The notes under the pieces are model-generated. The model did not search any database. It was not told where the DNA came from and saw nothing but the letters and a program-made list of their open reading frames with translations. Below are positions 8,147 through 17,709 of a DNA stretch of 47,526 nt, piece after piece. The first letter of the stretch is position 1; every line of letters starts with the position of its first letter. This DNA is from an uncultured Alphaproteobacteria bacterium (GTDB lineage Bacteria; Pseudomonadota; Alphaproteobacteria; Rickettsiales; UBA1997): positions 1 through 47,526 of the forward strand of contig CAIZZE010000005.1 of the NCBI GenBank assembly GCA_903937405.1, written 5' to 3'. The translations under genes were made by a program, and so were the position numbers.

Positions 8147-8416
8147 TTACTTTCTGATTTCTAATTTTTTGATAAGATTTTCGTAGCGCTCAACCGAGTT
8201 AGCTTTTAGGTAATCAAGCAAGCTTCTTCTTTTTCCGACAAGAATTAACAATCCTCTTCTCGAAGAGAAATCTTTTTTGTGGATTTTAAGGTGTTCGGTA
8301 AGGCTTTCAATTTGTCCAGTCATAAGGGCGCATTGAACTTCAACAGATCCGGTATCAGTTTTGCTTTGAGCAAAAGAGGCAACAATTTCTTTTTTTGATT
8401 TGGTAAGAAGAGACAT
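8147..8416 (-). CDS. rpsO: 30S ribosomal protein S15
   Basis: The 89-residue length is standard for S15. The family core is seen in DTGSVEVQCALMTGQIESLTEHLKIH (rRNA-binding helices, here quoted in part as DTGSVEVQ and LTEHLKIH) and in the GLLILVGKRRSLLDYL segment. S15 binds 16S rRNA early in assembly of the platform. The gene lies between truB and pnp, the order typical of Proteobacteria. The gap to pnp is 37 bases, without an evident terminator. Confidence 0.97.
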   Translation of the reverse strand: MSLLTKSKKEIVASFAQSKTDTGSVEVQCALMTGQIESLTEHLKIHKKDFSSRRGLLILVGKRRSLLDYLKANSVERYENLIKKLEIRK

Positions 8417-8517
8417 TTTTTACAATGAATTTAAATTATGCTTAAACCAGAAGGGTCTAAGCGAGACTTTTAGAAAACTATTTTTCAGCTGATCTTAAAT
8501 AAAGAACTGACTCTAGA

Positions 8518-9252
8518 TCATCCAGCTTGGTTGAAATCTACAAGGACATCCTGCAATGATAGCAGCGATCCATCCGAAAAACGGTCGCCATAAGTAACAA
8601 CCAGTTTTAAGAGGTCAAGCGAAATTCTTTTTTCGTAATGGAATTTGCCAACCATTAAACGAGTAAGCACAGAAACATAACCGCAAACTCCGATTTTTTT
8701 AGAAATATCACGCGAAATTGTACGAATATAAGTGCCTTTCGAGCATTCAAGTTCGAACTCGGCGAACTCGCTATTATTCGAAATTAATTTCAGGGAATAA
8801 ATTTCAACTTCGCGTTCTTTGATTTCAAATTCAATATTTTGACGAGCCAAATCATAAGCGCGCTGACCGTTAATTTTGATTGCAGAAAAACGTGAAGGAA
8901 CTTGTTTTATCTTGCCGATAAAAAAAGGCAGAACCGTAATTATTTGAGCATTTGTTGGCCTTAAAGAATTTGATTCGGTAACCGCGCCTTCAACATCATC
9001 AGTGTCACGAAATTCACCCCAAGTAATGCGAAAACCATATTTTTTGCGTGCGCCCATTAAAGCTTCACTGGTTTTAGTGGCTTTGTTAATGGCAATTGGA
9101 AGTATGCCCGAAGCAAATGGATCAAGCGTTCCGCCATGTCCAACTTTTTTAGCTCCGGTGATTCTTTTAACAATTGCGACCGCGCGGGCAGAGGAAATTC
9201 CGATTGGTTTATCGATGTTGAGCCAGAGATTTTGTTCGGAGAGATTTTGCAT
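8518..9252 (-). CDS. truB: tRNA pseudouridine(55) synthase
   Basis: TruB makes pseudouridine 55 in the T-loop of tRNAs. The catalytic aspartate is Asp44 within GGTLDPFASG, and the N-terminal LNIDKPIGISS and the later RFSAIKINGQRAYDLAR are family marks. At 244 residues it is short for the family and lacks much of a C-terminal PUA domain. It heads truB-rpsO-pnp here, with no rbfA or infB upstream, because the ATP synthase genes end just before it. A terminator hairpin separates it from atpG. Confidence 0.95.
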   Translation of the reverse strand: MQNLSEQNLWLNIDKPIGISSARAVAIVKRITGAKKVGHGGTLDPFASGILPIAINKATKTSEALMGARKKYGFRITWGEFRDTDDVEGAVTESNSLRPTNAQIITVLPFFIGKIKQVPSRFSAIKINGQRAYDLARQNIEFEIKEREVEIYSLKLISNNSEFAEFELECSKGTYIRTISRDISKKIGVCGYVSVLTRLMVGKFHYEKRISLDLLKLVVTYGDRFSDGSLLSLQDVLVDFNQAG

Positions 9253-9301
9253 TTATTTGTGGAAGGTGATTCTTTTAATTTATAAACGCAGAAAAAAAAT
9301 T

Positions 9302-9348
9302 AGGTCGTCGACGCTATCTGGATTTTTCCACCAGCGTCTCGACGACCT
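9302..9348 (-). terminator. Hairpin terminator after atpG (family C repeat)
   Basis: AGGTCGTCGACGCT (9302-9315) and AGCGTCTCGACGACCT (9333-9348) pair with two unpaired bases. On the minus strand the stem is followed by AATTTTTTTTCTG. It lies 11 bases past the atpG stop codon. The AGGTCGTCGA core resembles the hairpin at 25223-25257. Confidence 0.75.
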
Positions 9349-9359
9349 AGAATCTTAAA

Positions 9360-10247
9360 CTAGATAGTATTCGCACCCGAAATAATATCGATCAATTCTT
9401 TCGTAATATTAGCCTGACGAGTTCTGTTATAAACCAGCGTCAAACCTTTGATCATTTTGCCAGCATTTGTACTTGCAGCTTCCATCGCCGCCATTCTTGC
9501 ACCTTGTTCTGAAGCGCTATTTTCAAGCAATTCATTATAAATCTGCATCGCCAAATTTTTTGGCAATAATTCAGTTAAAACTTCTTCTTCGCTTGGTTCA
9601 TAGCTCAAAGGCGATTCCAAATTTGCTTGTGCAGCATCAAATTTAATTTGAGCCGGAATAATTTGTTTATTGATCTGCTCTTGCGCGATTGCTGATTTGA
9701 ACTTGCTGTAAATCACTTCACCAATATAAAAAACACCTTGGTTGTAGAGTTCGATAAATTTTTCGGCTAAATCTTGAGCAGTTTTAAAATCGATCAGACC
9801 TTTAAAAACACCAAAAGAATGGTCAATTATTTTATCGCCGTAAGCTGATTTCAACTGCTCGTAGGCTTTTCTGCCCACACAATAAATTTTTACTTCACGG
9901 CCTTCAGCGATTAATTGATTAACGCGAAGTTTGGTCATTTTTACAGTCGCACTGTTTAAGCCACCACACAAACCACGGTCAGAAGAGAAAACTATAACCA
10001 AATGAGTATGATTTTTTTCTTTGCCGGTAAGAAGTGGGAATTTTTCGCTCAAATTGCCGCGCACCGCGATGTTTGAAGCCAGACTCTCGATCATATCCTG
10101 AATTTTTTCAGCATATGGGCGAGAAGCTTCAACAGCTTGTTTGGCTTTTTTCAAACGCGACGCCGCCACCATTTTCATGGCTTTGGTCATTTTCTGCGTT
10201 GATTTGACCGATTTAATTCTGGTTTTAAGAGTTTTTAAATTAGCCAT
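9360..10247 (-). CDS. atpG: F1 ATP synthase subunit gamma
   Basis: The gamma subunit is the rotating shaft of F1. At 295 residues the length is normal. The N-terminal helix MANLKTLKTRIKSVKSTQKM and the C-terminal helix with RMAAMEAASTNAG and LTLVYNRTRQANITKEL form the coiled coil. SSDRGLCGGLN is the central domain signature. It follows atpA by 2 bases. In most bacteria atpD and atpC come next. Here the transcript meets a terminator and then truB, so those genes must be elsewhere. Confidence 0.97.
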   Translation of the reverse strand: MANLKTLKTRIKSVKSTQKMTKAMKMVAASRLKKAKQAVEASRPYAEKIQDMIESLASNIAVRGNLSEKFPLLTGKEKNHTHLVIVFSSDRGLCGGLNSATVKMTKLRVNQLIAEGREVKIYCVGRKAYEQLKSAYGDKIIDHSFGVFKGLIDFKTAQDLAEKFIELYNQGVFYIGEVIYSKFKSAIAQEQINKQIIPAQIKFDAAQANLESPLSYEPSEEEVLTELLPKNLAMQIYNELLENSASEQGARMAAMEAASTNAGKMIKGLTLVYNRTRQANITKELIDIISGANTI

Positions 10248-10249
10248 TT

Positions 10250-11845
10250 TTAACTTTGATCGTGAGCAAGTCTGTCAGAAAGTCCGGCATGGTCGAAACT
10301 AGTTGCCGGAGCGTGATTTAAAAAGATCGAAAGAAATTCTTCGATTACTTTTTTCAATGCCGCTTCATTCGTGTCAGTAATTTTTTGCTCTTGTTTGATT
10401 GAAGCTAGAATTTCCGGATGGGAAGAATGTAATTTGCGTAAAAATTCAGTTTCGAATTTTACCACTTCTTTCGCCGGAACTTTATCCAAATAACCTTTAA
10501 CACCGACATAGATCGAGGCAACTTGCTCTTCGAAACCCATTGGCGAATATTGGTTTTGTTTCAATAATTCAGTTAATTTACGACCTTTATCCAACAATTT
10601 TTGAGTTGCTGCGTCTAAGTCTGAACCGAATTGAGCGAAAGCTTCAAGTTCACGGAATTGCGCCAAGTCAAGCTTGATCGTTCCCGCAACTTGTTTCATC
10701 GCTTTAGTTTGAGCAGCTGATCCTACGCGAGATACAGACAAACCAACGTTTACAGCAGGTTTGATACCTTTATAGAAAAGTTCAGTTTCCAAGAAAATTT
10801 GTCCGTCAGTGATCGAAATAACGTTAGTTGGAATATAAGCCGAAACGTCACCCGCTTGAGTTTCAATGATTGGAAGCGCAGTCAAAGATCCACCGCCCAT
10901 TTCATCTGACATTTTAGCAGCGCGTTCAAGCAAACGAGAGTGAACGTAGAAAACGTCTCCTGGGTAAGCTTCGCGTCCTGGTGGACGACGTAGCAAAAGT
11001 GACATCTCGCGATAAGAAACCGCGTGTTTACTTAAATCATCATAAGCAACTAAAGCGTGCATGCCGTTATCGCGGAAAAATTCACCAACCGTGCAACCAG
11101 TATATGGAGCAAAAAATTGTAATGCCGCAGCTTCTGAAGCAGTTGCAGAAACTACAACTGAATATTTCATAGCGCCGGCTTCTTCCAAAGTTTTAACGAT
11201 TTGAGCTACAGTTGAACGCTTTTGTCCAATCGCAACGTAAATACAATATAATTTTTTCTTTTCGTCGCCTTCTTCATGAGCTTTCGCTTGGTTGATAAAA
11301 GCATCAAGAACGATTGCAGTTTTACCAGTTTGACGGTCGCCAATGATAAGTTCACGTTGACCACGTCCGATTGGGATCAAGCTGTCAATAGCTTTAATAC
11401 CAGTTTGCATTGGTTCGCTAACTGATTGACGGGCGATGATGCCTGGAGCTTTAATTTCTACGCGACGATTTTCAACATTTGTAAGTGGACCTTTACCGTC
11501 GATTGGACTTCCAAGAGCGTCAATAACGCGTCCAAGTAAGCCTTTTCCAACTGGAACTTCCACGATTTTGCCAGTTCTTTTAACTGAAGAACCTTCTTTA
11601 ATTTTTTGAGCATCACCAAAAACTACGATACCAACATTGTCAGTTTCAAGGTTTAGCGCCATGCCTTTCACGCCAGATTCGAACTCAACAAGTTCACCGG
11701 CTTGTACATTATCAAGACCATAAACTTTGGCGATACCGTCACCAACTTTTACTACTTCACCAACTTCTTTAAGTTCTGCAGCGCTTTGAAAGTTCTCGAT
11801 GCTTTTTTGCAGAATACTGGAAAATTCTTCAACTTTAAATTCCAT
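10250..11845 (-). CDS. atpA: F1 ATP synthase subunit alpha
   Basis: The alpha subunit carries the non-catalytic nucleotide sites of F1. Its P-loop is GDRQTGKT, and the family signature is [17 protein letters not shown] with the arginine finger in SVSRVG. Length is 531 residues, slightly above the usual 505-515, with a C-terminal extension of about 20 residues ending DRLAHDQS. It lies between atpH (35 bases upstream) and atpG (2 bases downstream). Confidence 0.98.
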   Translation of the reverse strand: MEFKVEEFSSILQKSIENFQSAAELKEVGEVVKVGDGIAKVYGLDNVQAGELVEFESGVKGMALNLETDNVGIVVFGDAQKIKEGSSVKRTGKIVEVPVGKGLLGRVIDALGSPIDGKGPLTNVENRRVEIKAPGIIARQSVSEPMQTGIKAIDSLIPIGRGQRELIIGDRQTGKTAIVLDAFINQAKAHEEGDEKKKLYCIYVAIGQKRSTVAQIVKTLEEAGAMKYSVVVSATASEAAALQFFAPYTGCTVGEFFRDNGMHALVAYDDLSKHAVSYREMSLLLRRPPGREAYPGDVFYVHSRLLERAAKMSDEMGGGSLTALPIIETQAGDVSAYIPTNVISITDGQIFLETELFYKGIKPAVNVGLSVSRVGSAAQTKAMKQVAGTIKLDLAQFRELEAFAQFGSDLDAATQKLLDKGRKLTELLKQNQYSPMGFEEQVASIYVGVKGYLDKVPAKEVVKFETEFLRKLHSSHPEILASIKQEQKITDTNEAALKKVIEEFLSIFLNHAPATSFDHAGLSDRLAHDQS

Positions 11846-11880
11846 GTCTAGTTTTGATTATTTATTGTTAAAATTAAAAA

Positions 11881-12429
11881 TTAATTAATGGTCGCGAGGC
11901 ACTCTTTGCCTATACTGGCAAGCTGATTTTTTAAACTGGCATCGATAATCTCAGAACCGACTTTCACTTGAAAACCACCTAAAATTTCTTCCTTAACGAT
12001 TTCTTTAATAGAAACGATTTTGCCCGGATATTTTTTTTCGATCAACGTTTTCACGCGCTCAATCTGAGTTTGAGCAGATTTTACGGCGGTGATAACTTCA
12101 ACTTCCAAAATATTTTTTTGCAATTTTACGATACGAGAAAATTCTTCGTAAATTTCCGGGAATAAGTTCAATCTTCTATTGCGCACAATTGATGCAAAGA
12201 AGTTAGAAGTCAAAGCTCCTAACCCAAATTTTTGGGTAACTTCTTGAATAATTCTTACCAAATCATTTTTGGCAATAACTGGATTTTTTAATTCATGTGC
12301 GAAACTAGTGCTGAAGTTTTGTTTAAACACTTCCAGCTCTGCAGCGACCTTATCAACCGAGTTGCTTTTTTTGGCCGCGACAAACAGAGCTTTCGCATAA
12401 TTTTTGGCAATAACAGAAGCTCTTGGCAT
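11881..12429 (-). CDS. atpH: F1 ATP synthase subunit delta
   Basis: Delta links the top of F1 to the peripheral stalk. The 182-residue protein has the N-terminal AKNYAKALFVAA helix typical of delta, and the C-terminal KVGSEIIDASLKNQLASI segment. It is the first gene of atpH-atpA-atpG. The Fo genes (atpB, atpE, atpF) are not in the window, as in many alphaproteobacteria where Fo and F1 are in separate operons. The 130-base gap upstream must hold the promoter; it includes a CTACTTTGC motif near 12496-12504. Confidence 0.95.
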   Translation of the reverse strand: MPRASVIAKNYAKALFVAAKKSNSVDKVAAELEVFKQNFSTSFAHELKNPVIAKNDLVRIIQEVTQKFGLGALTSNFFASIVRNRRLNLFPEIYEEFSRIVKLQKNILEVEVITAVKSAQTQIERVKTLIEKKYPGKIVSIKEIVKEEILGGFQVKVGSEIIDASLKNQLASIGKECLATIN

Positions 12430-12559
12430 TTGGTTTGTATAATATTTGAATTTTGGAAAAATTCTCTATGTGAAGACATCCTGAATTTAGAGGCGCGGCA
12501 AAGTAGGGTTTCAAAAATAAAAAGCAACTTGGGAAATTACAAAAGATTTTTGAAGATTA

Positions 12560-13594
12560 TTAAATATTAACTGGATCAACATTTTCAAAATGTTCGTGCA
12601 TCTGGTTTTGTGTCATTAATTTTTCATTCTGTTTTTCGCAGGCGATATGAAATAAAGCATCGCCTTTATTCGCTAAAGGCAACATTGACTTGCCAATAAT
12701 TATTCCGGTTTCATGCGCTTTTACTTGAGTTTTATGATCGCCCATCGGATTTGAAATTTCTCCCAGCACATCGCCTTTTTTCACCAACTCGCCCAACTTA
12801 CGATGCGCAATATGAATTCCGCTGTGAGGTGCGCGAACCCATGAACTTGAAAGCGCGATAAAGATTTTTTTATTTATCACTTTTTTCGACTTAGCTTTAA
12901 TCATGCCGATTTCATGCATTACATTTAAAATGCCATCAACGCCAATTTGAATACTTGCCTCATCAAAACGCAGCGCTTCTCCGGCTTCAAATAAAATCAT
13001 CGGAATATTGGCTTGCGTAACTGCAGCACGCAAAGATCCATCGCGCAAGTTCGAGCCAATTAAAACCGGCGCACCAAAAGCTTTAGCGAGGTTAAGAGTT
13101 ACTTTGTCAGAAATATCAGCTCGAATTTGTGGATAATTGCAGCGATGAAATGCGCCAGTGTGTAAATCAATTCCGAAATCAGATTTTAAAACGATTTCCT
13201 GCATAAATTTATAAGCCAGTTGCGAAGTCAGCGAACCGCTTTTTAAACCGGGGAAACAACGATTTAAATCACGACGATCAGGCAAATAACGCGAACGATC
13301 ATTAAAACCAAAAATATTTACGATCGGAATTACGATCAACATGCCACAAATATTTTTGATCGCTTTAGAATCAAGCAAACGGCGTGTGATTTCAATGCCG
13401 TTAATTTCATCACCGTGAATTGTCGAAGAAACGAAAAGTGTTGGCCCATCTTTTTTGCCACGAATAACTTCTACCGGCATTTTAACATCGGTGAAATCGT
13501 AAATGCTGCCCATGTCGATATTGACGCGGAGGCGCTGTCCGCGCTCGATCTCAATGCCATCGATCGTGTAAAGAGAGTCGGATTTTTTGATCAT
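12560..13594 (-). CDS. Succinylglutamate desuccinylase/aspartoacylase family protein (M14-like)
   Basis: A 344-residue zinc hydrolase of the AstE/AspA family. HGDEING supplies the His and Glu of the zinc site (HxxE), and DLHTG comes later near the third ligand and substrate pocket. DLNRCFPG is another family mark. The last 80 residues (APHSGIHIAH... KKGDVLGEISNPMGD) look like a lipoyl-type beta domain, as in the group found beside RimK-like ligases. No RimK-like ligase and no other arginine-degradation (ast) gene is near, so AstE function is unlikely and the substrate is unknown. It shares its strand with the agmatinase-like gene 60 bases upstream. Confidence 0.85.
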   Translation of the reverse strand: MIKKSDSLYTIDGIEIERGQRLRVNIDMGSIYDFTDVKMPVEVIRGKKDGPTLFVSSTIHGDEINGIEITRRLLDSKAIKNICGMLIVIPIVNIFGFNDRSRYLPDRRDLNRCFPGLKSGSLTSQLAYKFMQEIVLKSDFGIDLHTGAFHRCNYPQIRADISDKVTLNLAKAFGAPVLIGSNLRDGSLRAAVTQANIPMILFEAGEALRFDEASIQIGVDGILNVMHEIGMIKAKSKKVINKKIFIALSSSWVRAPHSGIHIAHRKLGELVKKGDVLGEISNPMGDHKTQVKAHETGIIIGKSMLPLANKGDALFHIACEKQNEKLMTQNQMHEHFENVDPVNI

Positions 13595-13654
13595 ATTCGA
13601 CGGCAGTTTAATTATTAATTTGGTATAGATCTTAAAAAACGAAAGTTGGCCAAT

Positions 13655-14596
13655 CTATTTTTTACGATTCAAAAACGCATAAGATAAAATTTTATAGCAC
13701 AATTTCGCCGATAAAAAATCACAGGAATGAAGCGCTTTCACCGGCGCTAATTCCACCACATCCGCACCAACAATATTTGAAATTTTACTGGCTTCACGAA
13801 TAATATCCAAAGCATCTTCCCACATTATGCCGCCTGGTTCTGGCGTTCCAGTCGCTTGCATTAAACTTGAATCAAAACCATCAAGATCAAAAGTTAAAAA
13901 AACCGGACGACCTTTTAGTGGCGCAACAATTTTTTTTGGATCCCAAGACCTGCGATCTTTGCCATAATGAATTGTAATGCGATGACGATTAGCTTCTAAA
14001 TAAGGAATTTCGCTGGCGGAAATATTTCTAATTCCGCATGAAATCAAAGTTGAAATCGGATTATCCATCACGCGACGAAGTGCGGCCGCATGCGAATAAT
14101 GTTCGCCATCAAAACCATCGCGCAAATCAGCGTGGGCATCAAAATGCAAAATCGCTAAATCCGGATATTTTTTTACAAAAGGACGAATTGAGCCCGCAGT
14201 TATTGAATGTTCACCGCCTAAAATTAATGGAAATTTTCCGGCATCCAGAATTTGCTGAGTGATTTTTTCTAATTGTTTTAACGAATTTGCCACTGAAGAA
14301 CGATCAATTTCTGGTTCTTTCATTGTAACTACACCGTAATGACGAAAAGCTTCGCACCAAAATTCTTCGTCAAAAAGTTCAACTTGCTGAGAAGCTTTGA
14401 TTATTGCTTTGGGACCGTTTTTTGTACCGCCGCCATAACTAACTGATTTTTCCAAACCGAAAGGAACAACCACAACTTTAGCGTCATCTTGAGAAGCTAA
14501 ATATTTTTCTTCCACACCCAGAAATCCATTTTTTTGCGGCAATAATTTTAAGCCAAAAAGAGCTGATTTAGATGAAGTTTTTTTTGTTTTTGTCAT
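13655..14596 (-). CDS. speB: Ureohydrolase family enzyme, probable agmatinase
   Basis: A 313-residue binuclear manganese enzyme. Metal-binding motifs GGEHSI, HFDAHADLRD and FDLDGFDSS are all in place. The GTPEPGG segment after the last motif is typical of agmatinases. Agmatinase makes putrescine and urea from agmatine. That would add to the putrescine from the decarboxylase at 1204. No arginine decarboxylase gene is in the window, so arginase, guanidinobutyrase or another amidinohydrolase activity stays possible. Confidence 0.82.
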   Translation of the reverse strand: MTKTKKTSSKSALFGLKLLPQKNGFLGVEEKYLASQDDAKVVVVPFGLEKSVSYGGGTKNGPKAIIKASQQVELFDEEFWCEAFRHYGVVTMKEPEIDRSSVANSLKQLEKITQQILDAGKFPLILGGEHSITAGSIRPFVKKYPDLAILHFDAHADLRDGFDGEHYSHAAALRRVMDNPISTLISCGIRNISASEIPYLEANRHRITIHYGKDRRSWDPKKIVAPLKGRPVFLTFDLDGFDSSLMQATGTPEPGGIMWEDALDIIREASKISNIVGADVVELAPVKALHSCDFLSAKLCYKILSYAFLNRKK

Positions 14597-14635
14597 GCTG
14601 ATTTAATTAATTTCTATTACTACTAATTGGCTTTC

Positions 14636-14719
14636 AGATCCTGAAACAAGTTCAGGATGACGATGCGGGAGAAGCGAGTCCAATAAAAACTCCGTCATCC
14701 TGAACTTGATTCAGGATCT
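14636..14719. repeat. Palindromic element, family A
   Basis: Inverted arms of 27 bases lie at 14636-14662 and 14693-14719, both built on GATCCTGAAACAAGTTCAGG. One base differs between the arms (GAAACAAG against GAATCAAG after inversion). It sits in the gap between purK and the agmatinase gene and ends 8 bases from the purK stop codon. Confidence 0.9.
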
Positions 14720-14726
14720 ATAATAA

Positions 14727-15788
14727 CTATTTCAAAATATTTACGTGACCCATTTTTCTTCCATCGGCAATTTTTTCCTTTCCATAAAGATGAATTTTTG
14801 CACGCGGATTTTGATAAAATTTTTCCAAATCCTTCACTTCATCACCGATTAAATTTTTCATATAACCTTGTGAGTGAAATTCGGTTGAACCAAGCTTCAT
14901 TCCTGTAATTGCACGAATCAATTGTTCGAACTGCGAAGTGATTGCAGCATCCATCGAAAAATGTCCGGAATTATGTGGACGCGGCGCTAATTCATTCACC
15001 AATAATTCATTTTCCATTACAAAAAATTCCACCGCCAAAACTCCGATTAAATCGAGTTTTTCAATAATTTTTTTCGCAACTTCCTGCGCTTTTATTTTTA
15101 GTTCTTCTGAAATTTTTGCTGGATAAATACTTTCATCCAAAATGCTATTTTTGTGAATGTTAGTTAATGGCTCGTAAGCCGCGATTTCATTATTTTTTGA
15201 ACGCGCAACAATAACTGAAATTTCGGAATTAAAGGGACAAAATTTTTCTAAAATTAATTTGTGATTTTGCGCTTGATCCCAAGCATTTTCAGCTTCTTTG
15301 GCATTTTTCAAAACAAATTGTCCTTTACCATCATAGCCCATTGTCGCAGTTTTTAGAATGGCTTTACCGAATTTTTCTAAACCTTCGCACAAAGTTTCAA
15401 GGCTGGTAATTTCAAGATATTCGGCAGTTTTTACACCAATAGAATTCAAGAAATTTTTCTCTAAAATCCGATGCTGTGTAACTTTTAAAACTTGCGCATT
15501 TGGGCAAACTTCAACTTGTGAAGACAAGAATTCAACCGCTTCGCAGGGAATATTTTCAAATTCAAAAGTGGCAATATCAACTTTGGCAGCGAATTTTTTT
15601 AAAGCGCTTTGATCCGAATAATCAGCAATGATAACTTCATTAGTTACAAAACTGGCCGGCGAATTTGCCTGATCGGTGAACACGACAGTGCGAAAACCCA
15701 TCTTATGCGCGTAAAAACAAGTCATGCGCCCGAGCTGTCCGCCGCCAATAATTCCGATTGTTAATATTTTTTTCAAAGGACCAACCAT
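14727..15788 (-). CDS. purK: 5-(carboxyamino)imidazole ribonucleotide synthase
   Basis: PurK uses ATP and bicarbonate to carboxylate AIR in purine synthesis. The 353-residue ATP-grasp protein begins with GIIGGGQLGRM, the family's N-terminal signature. ILKTATMGYDGKGQ is the ATP-binding loop, and LLVNELAPRPHNSGHFSMDAA (quoted in part: NELAPRPHNSGH) is the metal and substrate motif. purE is not adjacent. The gene is divergent from trm112, with 59 bases between the two start codons. Confidence 0.96.
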   Translation of the reverse strand: MVGPLKKILTIGIIGGGQLGRMTCFYAHKMGFRTVVFTDQANSPASFVTNEVIIADYSDQSALKKFAAKVDIATFEFENIPCEAVEFLSSQVEVCPNAQVLKVTQHRILEKNFLNSIGVKTAEYLEITSLETLCEGLEKFGKAILKTATMGYDGKGQFVLKNAKEAENAWDQAQNHKLILEKFCPFNSEISVIVARSKNNEIAAYEPLTNIHKNSILDESIYPAKISEELKIKAQEVAKKIIEKLDLIGVLAVEFFVMENELLVNELAPRPHNSGHFSMDAAITSQFEQLIRAITGMKLGSTEFHSQGYMKNLIGDEVKDLEKFYQNPRAKIHLYGKEKIADGRKMGHVNILK

Positions 15789-15847
15789 TTGATTTAAAAA
15801 AGAAAGCGGGGCAAAGTAGGTTTATCGAAAATCTTTTCAAGAAATTT

Positions 15848-16021
15848 ATGTCTGTACAAATCGCGCAAGAACTATTGGAAATTCTGGTTTGCCCTTTATG
15901 CAAAGGTGAATTGTTTTTTGACGAAAAAAATAGCGAGCTAATTTGTTATGAATCAAAACTGGCTTACAAAATCGAGGATGCTATTCCTGTAATGCTGGCC
16001 GACAAAGCCAGAAAAATTTAA
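15848..16021 (+). CDS. Trm112 family zinc-ribbon-like protein
   Basis: A 57-residue protein, starting MSVQIAQELLEILVCPLCKG. The first CPxC is complete, but the second pair seen in many relatives is reduced to a single ICY. The family (YcaR-like in bacteria) activates methyltransferases in eukaryotes and archaea; the bacterial role is less clear. An upstream ATG at 15758 would add 30 residues that fit no family member, so the start at 15848 is chosen. The 14-base gap to rlmE, itself a methyltransferase, suggests co-transcription. Confidence 0.85.
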   Translation: MSVQIAQELLEILVCPLCKGELFFDEKNSELICYESKLAYKIEDAIPVMLADKARKI

Positions 16022-16035
16022 TTTTTTAAAAAACT

Positions 16036-16740
16036 GTGCCACAAAAATTCCAGCAATTAAAAAAAGCTAAACGCTTAAAAAAATCTTCCCAAAAATGGCT
16101 GTTACGCCAGATCAATGATCCATTTGTTGAAAAGGCGCGGCTTGAAGGCTGGCGTTCGCGCGCAGCTTTTAAAATTATTGAAGTTGATGAAAAATTTAAG
16201 ATTTTCAAAAAAGGAAAAATTGTTGTCGATTTAGGTGCAGCACCGGGTGGCTGGAGCCAATATGCGGTTACAAAAGTTGGCGATGGCAATGTGGTGGCTT
16301 TGGATTTGCTTGAAATTGATTCGCTTCCCGGCGCGATGTTTTTTCAACAAGATTTTTTAGCCGAAGACGCGCCAGAAAAAATTATTAATTTACTAAAAAC
16401 CATTACCCATAATAAAAGCGGAAGATGCGATATAGTGTTGAGCGACATGGCTGCGAATACAACTGGAGATCATACAACAGATCACATGAGAATTATTGCG
16501 CTTTTAGAAGAAGCGCTGGCTTTATCGTCAAAAATTTTATCCGATGGCGGATGTTTTGTTGGCAAAATTTTCCAAGGCGGAAGTTCGGATGAGATTTTAA
16601 AAGAACTTAGAAAAAACTTTTCTACGGTAAAATATTTTAAGCCAGATTCATCAAGAAAGGATTCTTCGGAGACTTATTTAGTGGCGCTAGGATTTAAAGC
16701 GGAGCATGTAGTAAAAGAGACTAAAGAAAGAACTAGCTAA
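16036..16740 (+). CDS. rlmE: 23S rRNA (uridine-2'-O-)-methyltransferase
   Basis: RlmE (FtsJ/RrmJ) methylates U2552 in the A-loop of 23S rRNA. Length is 234 residues. DLGAAPGGWSQ is the SAM-binding motif I. The catalytic K-D-K-E set can be placed in SRAAFK, LSDMAAN, VGKIFQGG and SSETYLV. The start codon is GTG, 14 bases after trm112. Its stop TAA (16738-16740) overlaps the stop of the convergent dehydratase gene on the other strand (16737-16739), so neither gene has room for its own terminator there. Confidence 0.95.
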   Translation: MPQKFQQLKKAKRLKKSSQKWLLRQINDPFVEKARLEGWRSRAAFKIIEVDEKFKIFKKGKIVVDLGAAPGGWSQYAVTKVGDGNVVALDLLEIDSLPGAMFFQQDFLAEDAPEKIINLLKTITHNKSGRCDIVLSDMAANTTGDHTTDHMRIIALLEEALALSSKILSDGGCFVGKIFQGGSSDEILKELRKNFSTVKYFKPDSSRKDSSETYLVALGFKAEHVVKETKERTS

Positions 16741-17702
16741 AGCACATATCCACTAAAATTGCCGCCCGAAATTATAACCAAAAATTTCTGATTTTCCAAT
16801 TGCGGATTTTTCTTCATATATTGCGCAACTCCTGCAACCGCAAGCGCTGAAGTTAATTCAATCTTATGATTCAAAACCTCTCTTACTCTTTCACGCCAAT
16901 AAATTATTTGTTCTTCAGGAATTTCCAAAATCCCAGCAGTTTTTTTCAAATATTCAAAACAACGCAGCGAAATAGATAATGTTTTTGCACCATCGGCAAC
17001 GGTTTCGGGAGAATCTTCAAAGCAGAAAATTTTTCCCTCACGCAGCGAAATCGCTGCATCATTGGCTTTTAAAGGCTCGCATCCAAAAACTTTAGGGAGT
17101 TTTGTTTGGTTGAGCGATGCTAAATAACATCCCACAACCAATCCACCGCCGCCACAAGGAGCGAAAATTGCATCAACTTCACCAATTTCATTTAACGCTT
17201 CTAAAGTTGCCGTTCCTTGACCTGTAATTACATCGTCATTATCAGAAGGATGAATGAAGAAATAACCTTCTTTCTGTTTTTCTTCTGCCAAACGATTGGC
17301 TTCAGACCTTTTTTCACAAAGCACAATTTTAGCGCCGAGAATTTTTGTAGCCGCGATTTTGAAAAGCGATACATGATTTGCCATGTAAATCAGAACCGGA
17401 ATATCAAGGATTTTCCCCGCATAAGCAACGCCCTGAGCGTGATTTCCTGAGCTTTGAGCAACAATTTTTTCCGGCAATTTTCCATGAGTTTCTTGATAAG
17501 CCAGAATCGCACTAAATGCGCCGCGAGCCTTGAAAGACTTGGTTTTTTGGACGTCTTCCATCTTAAAAAAAACCTTAGCCCCAAGTTCTTCATCAAGTTT
17601 TTTATTGGAAATTATTCCCGTATATTCGATGTGATCGCGAATGCGATTATGTGCACGCACAACATCATCGAAAGTAAGTTCTGTGGTTTTTTGGTCGGAC
17701 AT
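16737..17702 (-). CDS. Threonine/serine dehydratase family protein (PLP fold II)
   Basis: The start is set at 17702 (MSDQKTTEL), giving 321 residues. A longer reading frame to 17816 would overlap the upstream ridA gene and shows no homology-like features. SFKARGA holds the PLP lysine (Lys58), SSGNHAQG is the substrate loop, and PCGGGGLV binds the PLP phosphate. There is no C-terminal ACT domain, so it is like TdcB-type threonine deaminases or serine racemases, not the full-length IlvA. ridA lies 7 bases upstream on the same strand. RidA clears the reactive enamine made by such dehydratases, so the two should act together. Confidence 0.85.
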   Translation of the reverse strand: MSDQKTTELTFDDVVRAHNRIRDHIEYTGIISNKKLDEELGAKVFFKMEDVQKTKSFKARGAFSAILAYQETHGKLPEKIVAQSSGNHAQGVAYAGKILDIPVLIYMANHVSLFKIAATKILGAKIVLCEKRSEANRLAEEKQKEGYFFIHPSDNDDVITGQGTATLEALNEIGEVDAIFAPCGGGGLVVGCYLASLNQTKLPKVFGCEPLKANDAAISLREGKIFCFEDSPETVADGAKTLSISLRCFEYLKKTAGILEIPEEQIIYWRERVREVLNHKIELTSALAVAGVAQYMKKNPQLENQKFLVIISGGNFSGYVL

Positions 17703-17709
17703 TTTTAAA

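Noticed and set aside
15703-15903. A 66-residue minus-strand frame over the purK start and trm112
   Set aside because: It overlaps both well-supported genes in another frame and resembles no family.
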